Below, piece by piece: positions 9,788-18,218 of a stretch of DNA of 64,000 nucleotides. Source of the DNA: an uncultured bacterium (GTDB lineage: Bacteria; Actinomycetota; Coriobacteriia; Coriobacteriales; Coriobacteriaceae); assembly GCA_905214105.1 (NCBI GenBank), contig CAJMKK010000003.1, forward strand, positions 1-64,000, in the 5' to 3' direction. Position numbers and translations under genes: made by a program. The stretch's first letter is position 1. Each line of letters begins with the position of its first letter. A model generated the notes under the pieces. That model worked only from the letters and a program-made list of their open reading frames with translations. It was not told the DNA's origin and did not search any database.

Positions 9788-11149
9788 CTACAGAATAAAT
9801 CGAAGGATGTCGGAACGAAGCATATAGACAAACAGCAGCGCAAAGAGCGCGATGCCCACATAGCTCACAATCGTTTGGACCTTGAGCGGAAGCTCGCGGC
9901 CCGCAATCTTTTGAATGATCTCGATGACCAGCTTGCCGCCATCGAGCGGCGGGATGGGCAGCAGGTTCATAAAGCCAAGCGAGAACGAGATGAGGGCGGC
10001 AAACGAAAGGAACGTGGCAGGGCCGGCGGCAGCAGCCTGTGAGGACATAACGCTAATACCCACGATTGAAGAGGACTGGTCGAGAATCTCCATCGTATGC
10101 TGCGGCTGGAGCAGGCGCATCACGCCCTCCGCTGTCTGCACGACATAGGAGAACGACAGACGAGCCGACGTGATGGGGTCCAAACGGACCACCTGCGTAG
10201 AGGCATACACACCCAGGCGCTCGTCCTCTTTGAGCGCGACCGTGGTCGAATGCTGCTTGCCGTCACGCTCGTACTCAATGGCGATATCGTCCTTACCGGC
10301 AGCCTTGCCGATGGCATCGTAAACGTCCATCCAGGTAGAGCACGATACTCCGTCGACCGAAAGGATCGCGTCACCGCCCTCGATTCCCGCCGCGGCGGCA
10401 ATCGAGCCTTCGTCAACCTGACCAATCACGTTGGTATCGATCGGTACGGTGACACCTGCAATGGAATAGATGCTCATAAGGAGCAAAAAGCCCGTCAGGA
10501 TATTGACAATAATGCCCGCGAGCAGCATAAAGGCACGCTTGAGAAAGCCCTGGCCAAGATAGGTGTGCGAACGTTCTTGTGCAAGGAATTCGGCCTCGCC
10601 GCACGGCAGTTCCCATACATCGCCCTCGGCAGTCGCGTGCTCGCGATCGAACCGACGACCGTCAAAGACGGTATAACCCGCCGCATCACGCGGCAGGGTC
10701 TGGTACTTGGTGGGATAGTAACTGGGCGAAGGCTTTTTCCCTTCTTCATACCAGGGAGCGATGGAGCCCCAGCCCAACAGCAAAGCACAGGCCTCGAGCA
10801 CATCCTCCTCGGAAAGCTCGAGCTCGACGGCAAGATCGGCCACCGTCACCCGACCGTGGTGATAAATGGCAGCGAGCACGCGATCGGCACACGAGACATC
10901 GGTCGGATCCATGCCGCAGATAGCGGCATAGCCACCCAGCAGCAGCGGCGTCACGCCAAACTTAGTGCCGATGCGACACGACGTGTGATGGATATCAAAG
11001 CGGCACGGCAGGCCCAAAAAGAACTCAGTCACGCGGACACCGCAGGCACGCGCCGCCAAAAAGTGGCCGCCCTCGTGCAAAAACACGAGGACGGAAAGCA
11101 TCAGCAGGCCCCAAAAGACCGATGAGAGAACGCTCAGAACAGTATCCAT
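9788..11149 (-). CDS. rseP: Site-2-type intramembrane metalloprotease (RseP/Rip1 family) with a large insertion
   Basis: An M50 zinc protease of the cytoplasmic membrane. HEGGH at residues 25-29 lies in the first membrane helix, and NLLPIPPLDGG in the last helices completes the zinc site. A PDZ domain follows the second membrane segment (about 240-310). Between GMDP (residue 82) and the second membrane helix (about 203) is an extra stretch of about 100 residues; its part at 87-132 reads like a winged-helix fold (ADRVLAAIYHHGRVTVADLAVEL). The ATG at 11149 was chosen; a TTG at 11164 abuts AAGGA and is less likely. Family members cut anti-sigma factors or signal-peptide remnants; the substrate here is unknown. 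It sits between dxr and ispG. Confidence 0.88.
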   Translation of the reverse strand: MDTVLSVLSSVFWGLLMLSVLVFLHEGGHFLAARACGVRVTEFFLGLPCRFDIHHTSCRIGTKFGVTPLLLGGYAAICGMDPTDVSCADRVLAAIYHHGRVTVADLAVELELSEEDVLEACALLLGWGSIAPWYEEGKKPSPSYYPTKYQTLPRDAAGYTVFDGRRFDREHATAEGDVWELPCGEAEFLAQERSHTYLGQGFLKRAFMLLAGIIVNILTGFLLLMSIYSIAGVTVPIDTNVIGQVDEGSIAAAAGIEGGDAILSVDGVSCSTWMDVYDAIGKAAGKDDIAIEYERDGKQHSTTVALKEDERLGVYASTQVVRLDPITSARLSFSYVVQTAEGVMRLLQPQHTMEILDQSSSIVGISVMSSQAAAAGPATFLSFAALISFSLGFMNLLPIPPLDGGKLVIEIIQKIAGRELPLKVQTIVSYVGIALFALLFVYMLRSDILRFIL

Positions 11150-11174
11150 AAAACGAAAAAGCAATCCTTATGGG

Positions 11175-12362
11175 TTAGGAACGGGTTGCGGCGAGCACCT
11201 GCGCGGCCTTTTTACGCGCCCACGCATCGATGTCGCGAAGCTGTTCAAACGAATCGACCGCCTGCGCATCGTGAGCATCCATGCAGGATTCCACAATGCG
11301 GTCGATATCGGTAAAGCTGCAGCCATCATGCAGGAAGGCATCGACGGCGACCTCGTTGGCGGCATTGAGCACGCACGGCATGGTGCCGCCCGTCTTGCCG
11401 GCACGTTCGGCCAGCGCAAGGCAGCGGAAGGTATCCATATCGGCCGCGTCAAAGGTAAGCTGCCCTAGCTCGCGAAAATCGATACGCGGAGCCGGCGTAT
11501 CCCAACGCTCGGGATACGAGAAGGCAAACTGGATGGGAATGCGCATGTCGGAGGTGCCGAGATGCGCCATCACGGAGCCATCGGCAAACTCGACCATGGA
11601 GTGAATCTTAGACTGGCGCTGCACGACCACGTTAATGAAATCGAGATCGCAGCCAAACAGATGCATAGCTTCGATACGCTCCAGACCTTTGTTCATGAGG
11701 GTGGCAGAGTCAATCGTGATCTTGGCACCCATAGCCCACGTGGGATGCGCCAGAGCATCGGCGCGCGTCACGCGATCGAGCTCGTCACGCGTGCGGCCAA
11801 AGAACGGGCCGCCCGAGCAGGTAAGCCAAATGCAGTGAGCCTCGTGCGGATTCTCGCCCAGATAGCACTGGTAGATGGCAGAATGCTCGGAGTCGACCGG
11901 GATAAGCTGACCCGGCTGCGCCAACGGCATAAGCAGGTCGCCACCGACGACGAGCGACTCCTTGTTGGCCAGGGCAAGACGCTTGTTCGAGGTCAAGGCA
12001 GCATGGCTCGCCTCGAGACCGGCAGCGCCCACGATGGCCACGAGCACGCAGTCGACATCATCGCGGCATGCGAGCTCGCACACGGCCTGTGCGCCAACGC
12101 CGAGCTCCGTGCCCTCGGGCAGTTCCTGCAGCACCGCGTCGGCGCCATGAGAGGCGTCCGCCACGGCAACAGCCGGAACCGAGAACTCACGGGCAGCGGC
12201 AACGAGCTCGGAGGTGCTGGAGTTAACGGACAGCGCCGTCACCCGCAGGCGATCGGCATGCTGGCGGCACACGTCGAGTGCCTGAGTGCCGATAGAACCC
12301 GTACAGCCCAGAATGGCAACACGAAGACGCCCGTCGGGTCCGTAGGTGGTCTGATACGCCAT
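11175..12362 (-). CDS. dxr: 1-deoxy-D-xylulose 5-phosphate reductoisomerase
   Basis: Dxr makes MEP from DXP with NADPH, the first committed step of the MEP isoprenoid pathway. The 395 residues are normal. The N-terminal NADPH fold shows ILGCTGSIGTQALDV. Substrate and metal residues are in ANKESLVVGG, VDSEHSAIYQCY and NKGLERIEA, with CVLNAANEVAVDAF in the C-terminal half. The ATG at 12362 overlaps the cdsA stop as TAATG, so the two are translationally coupled. An upstream in-frame extension into cdsA has no family support. It is the first of two MEP genes in this operon. Confidence 0.96.
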   Translation of the reverse strand: MAYQTTYGPDGRLRVAILGCTGSIGTQALDVCRQHADRLRVTALSVNSSTSELVAAAREFSVPAVAVADASHGADAVLQELPEGTELGVGAQAVCELACRDDVDCVLVAIVGAAGLEASHAALTSNKRLALANKESLVVGGDLLMPLAQPGQLIPVDSEHSAIYQCYLGENPHEAHCIWLTCSGGPFFGRTRDELDRVTRADALAHPTWAMGAKITIDSATLMNKGLERIEAMHLFGCDLDFINVVVQRQSKIHSMVEFADGSVMAHLGTSDMRIPIQFAFSYPERWDTPAPRIDFRELGQLTFDAADMDTFRCLALAERAGKTGGTMPCVLNAANEVAVDAFLHDGCSFTDIDRIVESCMDAHDAQAVDSFEQLRDIDAWARKKAAQVLAATRS

Positions 12363-13261
12363 TACAGCACGCCTCCGATCATCAGCAGCAGCTGCGCGGT
12401 AATACAGCCAAAGATGAGCGAATCGCTGCGATCGAGCATGCCGCCGTGGCCTGGGATGAGATTGCCGGAATCTTTGACGCCCACACCGCGCTTGATACGC
12501 GACTCGATGAGGTCGCCGATAACGCCCAGGATGGAGACGACCACGCCGCACAGCAGTGCATAGGGCAGGCTCAGCTTATAGAAGTGCGTTACCCACAGGA
12601 TGAGCCAGATCAGGACAGAGCCCAAAATGCCGCCGACAAAGCCTTCCCAGCTCTTTTTGGGAGAGATCTTGGGGACCATCTTATGCTTGCCGATGCGGCT
12701 GCCCACGATGTAGGCAAACGAGTCGGAGACCCAAAGGGACGCGCAAACGCCCACCGAAAGCAGGGCGCCGGCAAAACCGGGCACGGCATCGCGCAACAGC
12801 ACGATGGCCGACAGCATAAAGCCAGTGTAGATAGGACCCATGAGCGTCACGGCAACATCAGAGATGCGAGTGCGCGGAGACCAGACATACCAGATACCAA
12901 CCGCAAGCATCAAAGCGAACAGCAGGGCGTTCAACAGCAGCGAATCGCCCAGTGCCGAGAGCGGAAAGAGCACGGCGGCAGCGATACCAAGGCGCTCGTT
13001 GGCAACCTTGCCATCGAGCCTCGTCATACGGAAGAACTCATAGCAGCACAGACCGCTCATGACGGACACGAAGATGGCCGTGGGAACAATACCCAAAACC
13101 AGGCACAGGATAAAGGCAACGGCGTAGACGATACCGGCGGCGGCACGGGTAATAAAGCCCGCCAGCCACGAACCGGTGCCGCTCTTCGCTGCAGGCGCTC
13201 CCGCAGTGGCAGCTTTGCGCACAGGCGTCTTGGGAGCAGATGCCTTGGGACGATCGGACAC
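12362..13261 (-). CDS. cdsA: Phosphatidate cytidylyltransferase (CDP-diacylglycerol synthase)
   Basis: Makes CDP-diacylglycerol from phosphatidate and CTP for phospholipid synthesis. It is an integral membrane protein with about seven or eight hydrophobic helices after a Lys/Ala/Pro-rich cytoplasmic N-terminus of about 30 residues. The CdsA signature is clear near the C-terminus: SRIKRGVGVKDSGNL, then PGHGGMLDRSDS, with the acidic metal-binding residues present. The GTG start at 13261 lies two bases after the uppS stop, with GAGGAGG upstream. It ends in a one-base overlap with dxr. The frr-uppS-cdsA-dxr-rseP order is the same as in Bacillus. Confidence 0.95.
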   Translation of the reverse strand: MSDRPKASAPKTPVRKAATAGAPAAKSGTGSWLAGFITRAAAGIVYAVAFILCLVLGIVPTAIFVSVMSGLCCYEFFRMTRLDGKVANERLGIAAAVLFPLSALGDSLLLNALLFALMLAVGIWYVWSPRTRISDVAVTLMGPIYTGFMLSAIVLLRDAVPGFAGALLSVGVCASLWVSDSFAYIVGSRIGKHKMVPKISPKKSWEGFVGGILGSVLIWLILWVTHFYKLSLPYALLCGVVVSILGVIGDLIESRIKRGVGVKDSGNLIPGHGGMLDRSDSLIFGCITAQLLLMIGGVL

Positions 13262-13263
13262 GA

Positions 13264-14058
13264 TTAAGCCTCCTCGGTCTTGCTCAGTCCACCAAACCTA
13301 CGGTCACGGCCCTGATAGGCCAAAATGGCGTCGACAAGGCCCCAACGATCAAAGTCGGGCCAATAGGTATCGGTGACGTAGAATTCGGAATAAGCCACCT
13401 GCCACAACAGATAATTCGAAAGGCGCAGCTCACCTGAGGTGCGAATCACAAGTTCAGGATCGGGAAGGCCGGCGGTATAGAGGTGGGAAGCCACCATGTC
13501 GTCATCAATTGCGGCAGGATCGATCTTACCGGCGGCAGCGTCGAGTGCAATCTGACGGACAGCGCGGGTAATCTCGGCACGCGCGCCGTAGTTGACGGCA
13601 AGCGCCAGCGTCATACCGGTGTGATCGGCGCACTCGGCAAGACCGCGTTCAAAAACGTCGCGGGTCTTCTTGGGCAGCGCGGAAATGTCGCCCAAAAAGA
13701 CAACACGCACATTTTCGCGCTTCAGAAGCGGCAGCTCGTCGATAAACGTCTTGGCAAACAGATGCATCAAGACGTTGACCTCATGCTGCGGACGGTTCCA
13801 GTTTTCGGTAGAAAACGCATAGGCAGAAAGCACGTCGACGCCCAGGCGCACGCAGGCGGTAATGATCTCGCGCAGCGAGAGGATACCTGCCTTATGACCC
13901 TCGGTGCGTGCAAGACCGCGCGACGTGGCCCAACGACCGTTGCCATCCATGATGCACGAGATATGGTGCGGAATGTTATTGAGGTCAAGGTCGGAAAAAC
14001 CGACGCCCGCAGGGGCGTCGGCAAAGTACTCGACCAGTTTATGCTCGTCGTATTGCAC
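13264..14058 (-). CDS. uppS: Isoprenyl transferase (undecaprenyl diphosphate synthase)
   Basis: A cis-prenyltransferase that extends farnesyl diphosphate with IPP to the C55 lipid carrier used for wall synthesis. The 264 residues show the family's diphosphate-binding start HHISCIMDGNGRWA, then AYAFSTENWNRP, and the C-terminal RTSGELRLSNYLLWQ. Start is GTG at 14058, one base after the frr stop, with GGAG about 8 bases upstream inside frr. It leads directly into cdsA. The first 25 residues before HHIS are longer than in many homologues and poorly conserved in appearance. Confidence 0.95.
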   Translation of the reverse strand: MQYDEHKLVEYFADAPAGVGFSDLDLNNIPHHISCIMDGNGRWATSRGLARTEGHKAGILSLREIITACVRLGVDVLSAYAFSTENWNRPQHEVNVLMHLFAKTFIDELPLLKRENVRVVFLGDISALPKKTRDVFERGLAECADHTGMTLALAVNYGARAEITRAVRQIALDAAAGKIDPAAIDDDMVASHLYTAGLPDPELVIRTSGELRLSNYLLWQVAYSEFYVTDTYWPDFDRWGLVDAILAYQGRDRRFGGLSKTEEA

Positions 14059-14059
14059 C

Positions 14060-14596
14060 TTAGATCTCCATGACCTCGGCTTCTTTTTCCTTCAGAAGCT
14101 CCTCGACCTTGGCGACATACTCATCGGTGTGCTTCTGGACCTTGGCCTGCTCGCGACGGACATCGTCCTCGGTGAGCTCCTCATCGCGCTCGAGCTTATT
14201 GTTGAAGTCGCGACGGATGTTACGGATAGACACCTTGGCCTGCTCGGCGTACTCACGGCACTCCTTGACGAGCTCGCGACGGCGCTCCTCAGTGGGGGCC
14301 GGGAACGGCAGACGAACGACGGTGCCATCGGAGTTGGGGGTAATGCCCAGATCGGAAGCGCCGATGGCCTTGACGATAGCGTTGATGAGCGCCTTGTCCC
14401 ACGGCTCGATGAGCAGCATGTGAGCCTCGGGGGTCTTGACGGCGGCAATCTGCGTGACCGGCGTGGGGACACCGTAATAATCGACGGTGATGTCGGACAG
14501 AATGTTGGCGTTGGCGCGACCGGTACGGACCTTGGAGAAGTTATGCTTGAGGGACTCGAGCGACTTGTCCATATGGGCGGTGATGTTCTCTGCCAT
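14060..14596 (-). CDS. frr: Ribosome recycling factor
   Basis: Frees post-termination ribosomes together with EF-G. The 178 residues match the family (about 185). The two halves of the three-helix bundle are evident: an N-terminal HMDKSLESLKHNFSKVRTGRAN and a C-terminal KVSIRNIRRDFNNKL with RDEELTEDDVRR. ATG at 14596 is three bases after the pyrH stop, with GGAGG overlapping the pyrH end. It lies in the conserved tsf-pyrH-frr order. Confidence 0.96.
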   Translation of the reverse strand: MAENITAHMDKSLESLKHNFSKVRTGRANANILSDITVDYYGVPTPVTQIAAVKTPEAHMLLIEPWDKALINAIVKAIGASDLGITPNSDGTVVRLPFPAPTEERRRELVKECREYAEQAKVSIRNIRRDFNNKLERDEELTEDDVRREQAKVQKHTDEYVAKVEELLKEKEAEVMEI

Positions 14597-14598
14597 GC

Positions 14599-15321
14599 TT
14601 AATCCTCCTGATAGACGAGCGTGCCGACGGGCTCACCCGCGAGCGCGCGCTTGACGGTGTCCTCGCCATCGATGTTGAGGACCAAAATAGGCATACGGTT
14701 ATCCTGACACAGAGCCGTAGCCGTGGAATCCATAACCTGCAGGCCGCGAACGAGAACCTCGTGATAGGTAATCTTGTCAAAACGGACGGCATCGGCGCAC
14801 TTGACGGGATCCTTGTCGTAGATGCCGTCAACCTTGGTGGCTTTAATCAGAATCTCAGCGCCGATCTCGCACGCACGAAGAGCCGCGGCGGTGTCGGTCG
14901 TAAAGTACGGATTGCCCGAACCGGCGGCAAAAATAACGACATTGCCCTTGGAAAGGTGGTTGATGGCGCGACGGCGAATATAGGGCTCGCAGATCTCGTT
15001 CATCTGGATAGCGCTCATCACGCGGCAGGGAACATCGTTATGCTCGAAGGCATCCTGCAGAGCAAGCGCGTTCATAACGGTTGCCAGCATGCCCATGTAG
15101 TCGGCCTGAGCACGCTCCATGCCACCGGCAGCGCCGGCCATGCCACGGAAAATATTGCCGCCGCCGACAACGACGCCGACCTCATGGCCAACGGCGAGCA
15201 GCTCCTTGACCTGCTTGGCAAGATGGTCGGTAACCTTGGGGTCGATGCCATATTGGCCGTCGCCCATCAGTGCTTCGCCGGAAAGCTTAAGAAGCACGCG
15301 TTTATATCGGATGTCGGACAA
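14599..15321 (-). CDS. pyrH: Uridylate kinase (UMP kinase)
   Basis: Phosphorylates UMP to UDP; the bacterial enzyme is a hexamer of the amino-acid-kinase family. Motifs seen in the 240 residues are [22 protein letters not shown] and the nucleotide-binding [19 protein letters not shown]. The start is TTG at 15321 with AGGAGG six bases upstream; no ATG competes. It is the first gene after the tsf terminator, so it either has its own promoter or depends on read-through from rpsB-tsf. No clear promoter was found in the 60 bases between. Confidence 0.96.
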   Translation of the reverse strand: MSDIRYKRVLLKLSGEALMGDGQYGIDPKVTDHLAKQVKELLAVGHEVGVVVGGGNIFRGMAGAAGGMERAQADYMGMLATVMNALALQDAFEHNDVPCRVMSAIQMNEICEPYIRRRAINHLSKGNVVIFAAGSGNPYFTTDTAAALRACEIGAEILIKATKVDGIYDKDPVKCADAVRFDKITYHEVLVRGLQVMDSTATALCQDNRMPILVLNIDGEDTVKRALAGEPVGTLVYQED

Positions 15322-15380
15322 AGCGATCCTCCTTTAATTAGACTCTCAATATGATATCAAAGGCTCTGATAAGAGCCATG

Positions 15381-15415
15381 AAAAAGCAGGCTGTGAGTAA
15401 AACCCACAGCCTGCT
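15381..15415 (-). terminator. Terminator after tsf
   Basis: An 11-bp perfect stem (15405-15415 with 15385-15395) with a 9-nt loop and five T on the minus strand (15385-15381), about 25 bases after the tsf stop. It separates rpsB-tsf from the pyrH operon. Confidence 0.9.
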
Positions 15416-15438
15416 CATTACCAGCTACAGGAGCTTAT

Positions 15439-16308
15439 TTACTCGCCACGGACCAGACGGTCAAAGGCAACGACGGTAATGGTGTCGCCGAGCTCCTTGG
15501 AGACCTGCTCAGCGTACTTCTTGATAGTGAGGGAGCTGTCCTTGATGAACTCCTGCTCGGTGAGCACGGACTGCTTGTAGAACTTCTCCAGACGGCCAAC
15601 AGCCATCTTCTCCTGGATAGCCTCGGGCTTGCCGGACTCGGCGGCCTGGGCCATGTAGATCTGCTTCTCGTGCTCGACGGTCTCGGCCGGAACCTGATCG
15701 CGGGTAGCGCAAATCGGGGCAACGGCGGCAACCTGAAGGGCAACGTCGTGAGCAAAGGTCTTGAAGGACTCAGCCTGAGCGGTCTCGGCCTTCTCGAAGG
15801 CGAACTCGACGAGGACGCCGATCTTACCACCCATGTGGATGTAAGAAGCGAGAGCGCCGTTCTCGGCCTTGCGGGCGGCAAAGCGGGAGATCTTCATGTT
15901 CTCGCCCATGATGTGAATCATCTCGGTGAGCTCGGAGGAAACGGTCTCCTCACCCATCGGCTTCTCGAGCAGTGCGTCGACGTCAGCAGGCTCGGTGGTG
16001 GCGACAACCTCAGCGACCTTAGAAGCAAAGCCGGTGAACTTGGCGTTGGAGCCAACGAAGTCGGTCTCGCAGGAGAGCTCGAGCAGAGCGCCGGTCTTGC
16101 CATCCTCGGAGACGAACGCGGCGACAGCGCCCTCGTTGGTCTCACGGCCAGCCTTCTTGGCAGCCTTGGCAAGGCCGTTCTTACGCAGAACGTCGACAGC
16201 GGCGTCCATGTCGCCGTCAGCCTCGACGAGAGCCTTCTTGCACTCCATCATCGGGGAGTCGGTCATCTCGCGGAGCTGCTTGACCATAGCGGCGGTAATC
16301 TGGGCCAT
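15439..16308 (-). CDS. tsf: Translation elongation factor Ts
   Basis: Nucleotide exchange factor for EF-Tu. The N-terminal UBA-like module (ITAAMVKQLREMTDSPMMECKKAL) and TDFVGSN of the core are clear; the total is 289 residues. Start is ATG at 16308, 7 bases after AAAGGA; a TTG/ATG extension to 16323 lacks a site. It follows rpsB by 45 bases in the universal rpsB-tsf pair and ends before a strong terminator. Confidence 0.97.
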   Translation of the reverse strand: MAQITAAMVKQLREMTDSPMMECKKALVEADGDMDAAVDVLRKNGLAKAAKKAGRETNEGAVAAFVSEDGKTGALLELSCETDFVGSNAKFTGFASKVAEVVATTEPADVDALLEKPMGEETVSSELTEMIHIMGENMKISRFAARKAENGALASYIHMGGKIGVLVEFAFEKAETAQAESFKTFAHDVALQVAAVAPICATRDQVPAETVEHEKQIYMAQAAESGKPEAIQEKMAVGRLEKFYKQSVLTEQEFIKDSSLTIKKYAEQVSKELGDTITVVAFDRLVRGE

Positions 16309-16353
16309 TGTGGTTCCTTTCAAAGAGATGAAAAAGAATTAACTAAGACTGAT

Positions 16354-17082
16354 TTACTCGGCCTTGGGCTCAGCGGCCATCTCGGCCTCGGAGACCTGCT
16401 CCTTGCCAGAGCCAGCGAGGCAGGCGTCAGCCATGAGCTCGCACATAAGGGTGACAGCGGAGATAGCGTCATCGTTGCAGGGGATGCCGTACTCGACCTC
16501 GTCGGGATCGGAGTTGGTATCGATCAGGGCGACGACGGGGATGTTCAGGCGCTGGGCCTCCTTGATGGCGTTCTCCTCGCGCTTGGTGTCGATGACGAAG
16601 AGAGCCTGGGGCAGGCCCTTCATGTCGCGGGCGCCACCGAGGTTGGTCTGGAGCTTGGTGAGCTCCTTGCCGAGAACAGCCTGCTCCTTCTTGGGCAGAA
16701 CTGCCATGCGGCCGTCCTCGACCATGGCCTCGAGCTCCTCCATGCGGTTGATGCGAGAGCGGATGGTGACGAAGTTGGTCAGCATGCCGCCGAGCCAACG
16801 CTGGTTGATGTAAGGCATGTTGGCGCGCTCAGCAGCGTTCTTGACGGCCTCCTGAGCCTGCTTCTTGGTGCCGACGAACAGCACGTTGCCGCCCTTGGCG
16901 ACGTTCTTGACGAAGGTGTAGGCCTGGTCGGCGTCGAGGATGGTCTGCTTGAGGTCGAGGATGTAGATGCCGTTGCGCTCACCGAAGATGAACGGCTTCA
17001 TCTTGGGGTTCCAGCGACGGGTCTGGTGGCCGAAGTGGCAGCCGGCCTCGAGCAGGGTGCGGATATTAATCTTGGTAGCCAT
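16354..17082 (-). CDS. rpsB: 30S ribosomal protein S2
   Basis: Small-subunit ribosomal protein. The 242 residues contain the S2 signatures [33 protein letters not shown] and [24 protein letters not shown]. The C-terminus ends in a short acidic tail. ATG at 17082 follows GGAGG. A promoter is visible at 17224-17252, giving a leader of about 135 nt, long enough for autoregulation by S2, as known for rpsB in other bacteria. Confidence 0.98.
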   Translation of the reverse strand: MATKINIRTLLEAGCHFGHQTRRWNPKMKPFIFGERNGIYILDLKQTILDADQAYTFVKNVAKGGNVLFVGTKKQAQEAVKNAAERANMPYINQRWLGGMLTNFVTIRSRINRMEELEAMVEDGRMAVLPKKEQAVLGKELTKLQTNLGGARDMKGLPQALFVIDTKREENAIKEAQRLNIPVVALIDTNSDPDEVEYGIPCNDDAISAVTLMCELMADACLAGSGKEQVSEAEMAAEPKAE

Positions 17083-17223
17083 GTTAAACCTCCTGTGGTT
17101 TGCCTCCGCGCGGGGTCATCCTCCAAAACCAACCCGGACATGTGCTACCAAAGCCCGGGCACCACGGTATGAAGTAGCCGCGCGTGCGTGATAAAAACCT
17201 GTTGCCGTGAAGCAACCCGATGA

Positions 17224-17252
17224 ATGATAGCAGGAATGCATCTTCCTGCCAA
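17224..17252 (-). promoter_or_regulatory. Promoter of rpsB-tsf
   Basis: On the minus strand, TTGGCA (17252-17247), a 17-bp spacer, then TATCAT (17229-17224) with a TG extension. Spacing is ideal. The transcript would start near 17217. Confidence 0.75.
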
Positions 17253-17301
17253 CCCGCAATCAAAACCACACACCTGAGTGCGGCGCAGGACGTCCCAGCC
17301 A

Positions 17302-18144
17302 CTATTCGCCGCGGGGATGGGCTTGAGCCACAGCCCGCTTAAGCCGATCGGGTGTGAGATGCGTGTAGATCTGCGTCGAGGACAGGCTCGCATGACCCAG
17401 CAGCTCTTGAACCGAGCGCAGGTCCGCACCGCCCTCGAGCAAGTCGGTCGCAAAGGTATGGCGCATCGCATGCGGGGCGATGTCGGCCGGAATGCCGGCG
17501 AGCGTTGCCAGCGTATGGAACCGCCGCCTGAGCATGGCGGCGCTCATGCGATTGCCGCGCGCCGATATAAGCAGCGGATGCGGCCCGGTAGCGGGGTCAC
17601 GGCGCTTTGCCCGAGCGAGCAACTCCGGCCTCCCCTCCTCAATATAGAGACGCGTCGCCTCGAGCGCACGACGATACAGAGGGACGATACGTTCCTTGCT
17701 CCCCTTGCCCCACAGGCGCAGCGTGCGTTCGGACCAAGCGATGGACTCCGCATTGAGTGCTGCGAGCTCAGAGATACGAGCACCCGAGGCATAGAGCAGC
17801 TCGAGCATCGCCGCATCGCGCAGTCCCGCGGGAGTTGAGGTATCAGGGGCTTTGAGGAGCGCCTCCACCTGTTGGTTCGTCAGCACACCGGGCAGATCGC
17901 GCGGGAGCTTGGGCGAGGAAATTGCCGAGACCGCATCGCCCTCCACGACCCCCTCGGCAGCCATCCATCGATAGAGAGATCGAATAGCCGACAGATGCGC
18001 CGCAAGCGTTCGGGGAGCCACCTGCTCACGCGAAAGCTCGGCAAGATAGCGACGAATGGTGCGCACGTCGGCAGCGAAAGCATCGATATCCTCGCGCTCG
18101 CACCAGGCAGCAAAGCGCTCCAACCGCGAGCCATAGGCCGTCAC
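17302..18144 (-). CDS. xerC: Tyrosine recombinase XerC/XerD family
   Basis: A site-specific tyrosine recombinase, probably resolving chromosome dimers at dif. The catalytic set is complete: Arg in SGARISEL, Lys in GKGSKER, HAMRHTFAT (H-x-x-R), His in LLGHAS and the nucleophile Tyr in TQIYTH. The first ordinary start is GTG at 18144, used here. However, the frame stays open upstream and encodes DSFIAYIARVEGLSPNTV, exactly the conserved beginning of the Xer core-binding domain. No ATG, GTG or TTG lies there; an ATA at 18222 has GGAGG nine bases upstream (18232-18236). The true protein is probably about 306 residues. Position after dprA-trmFO matches the Bacillus codV/xerC locus, so XerC is preferred over XerD. 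Confidence 0.88.
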   Translation of the reverse strand: MTAYGSRLERFAAWCEREDIDAFAADVRTIRRYLAELSREQVAPRTLAAHLSAIRSLYRWMAAEGVVEGDAVSAISSPKLPRDLPGVLTNQQVEALLKAPDTSTPAGLRDAAMLELLYASGARISELAALNAESIAWSERTLRLWGKGSKERIVPLYRRALEATRLYIEEGRPELLARAKRRDPATGPHPLLISARGNRMSAAMLRRRFHTLATLAGIPADIAPHAMRHTFATDLLEGGADLRSVQELLGHASLSSTQIYTHLTPDRLKRAVAQAHPRGE

Positions 18145-18218
18145 CGTGTTGGGAGAAAGACCCTCGACACGTGCGATGTAGGCGATAAACGAGTCGACGG
18201 TGTCGTACAGGTCACAGG

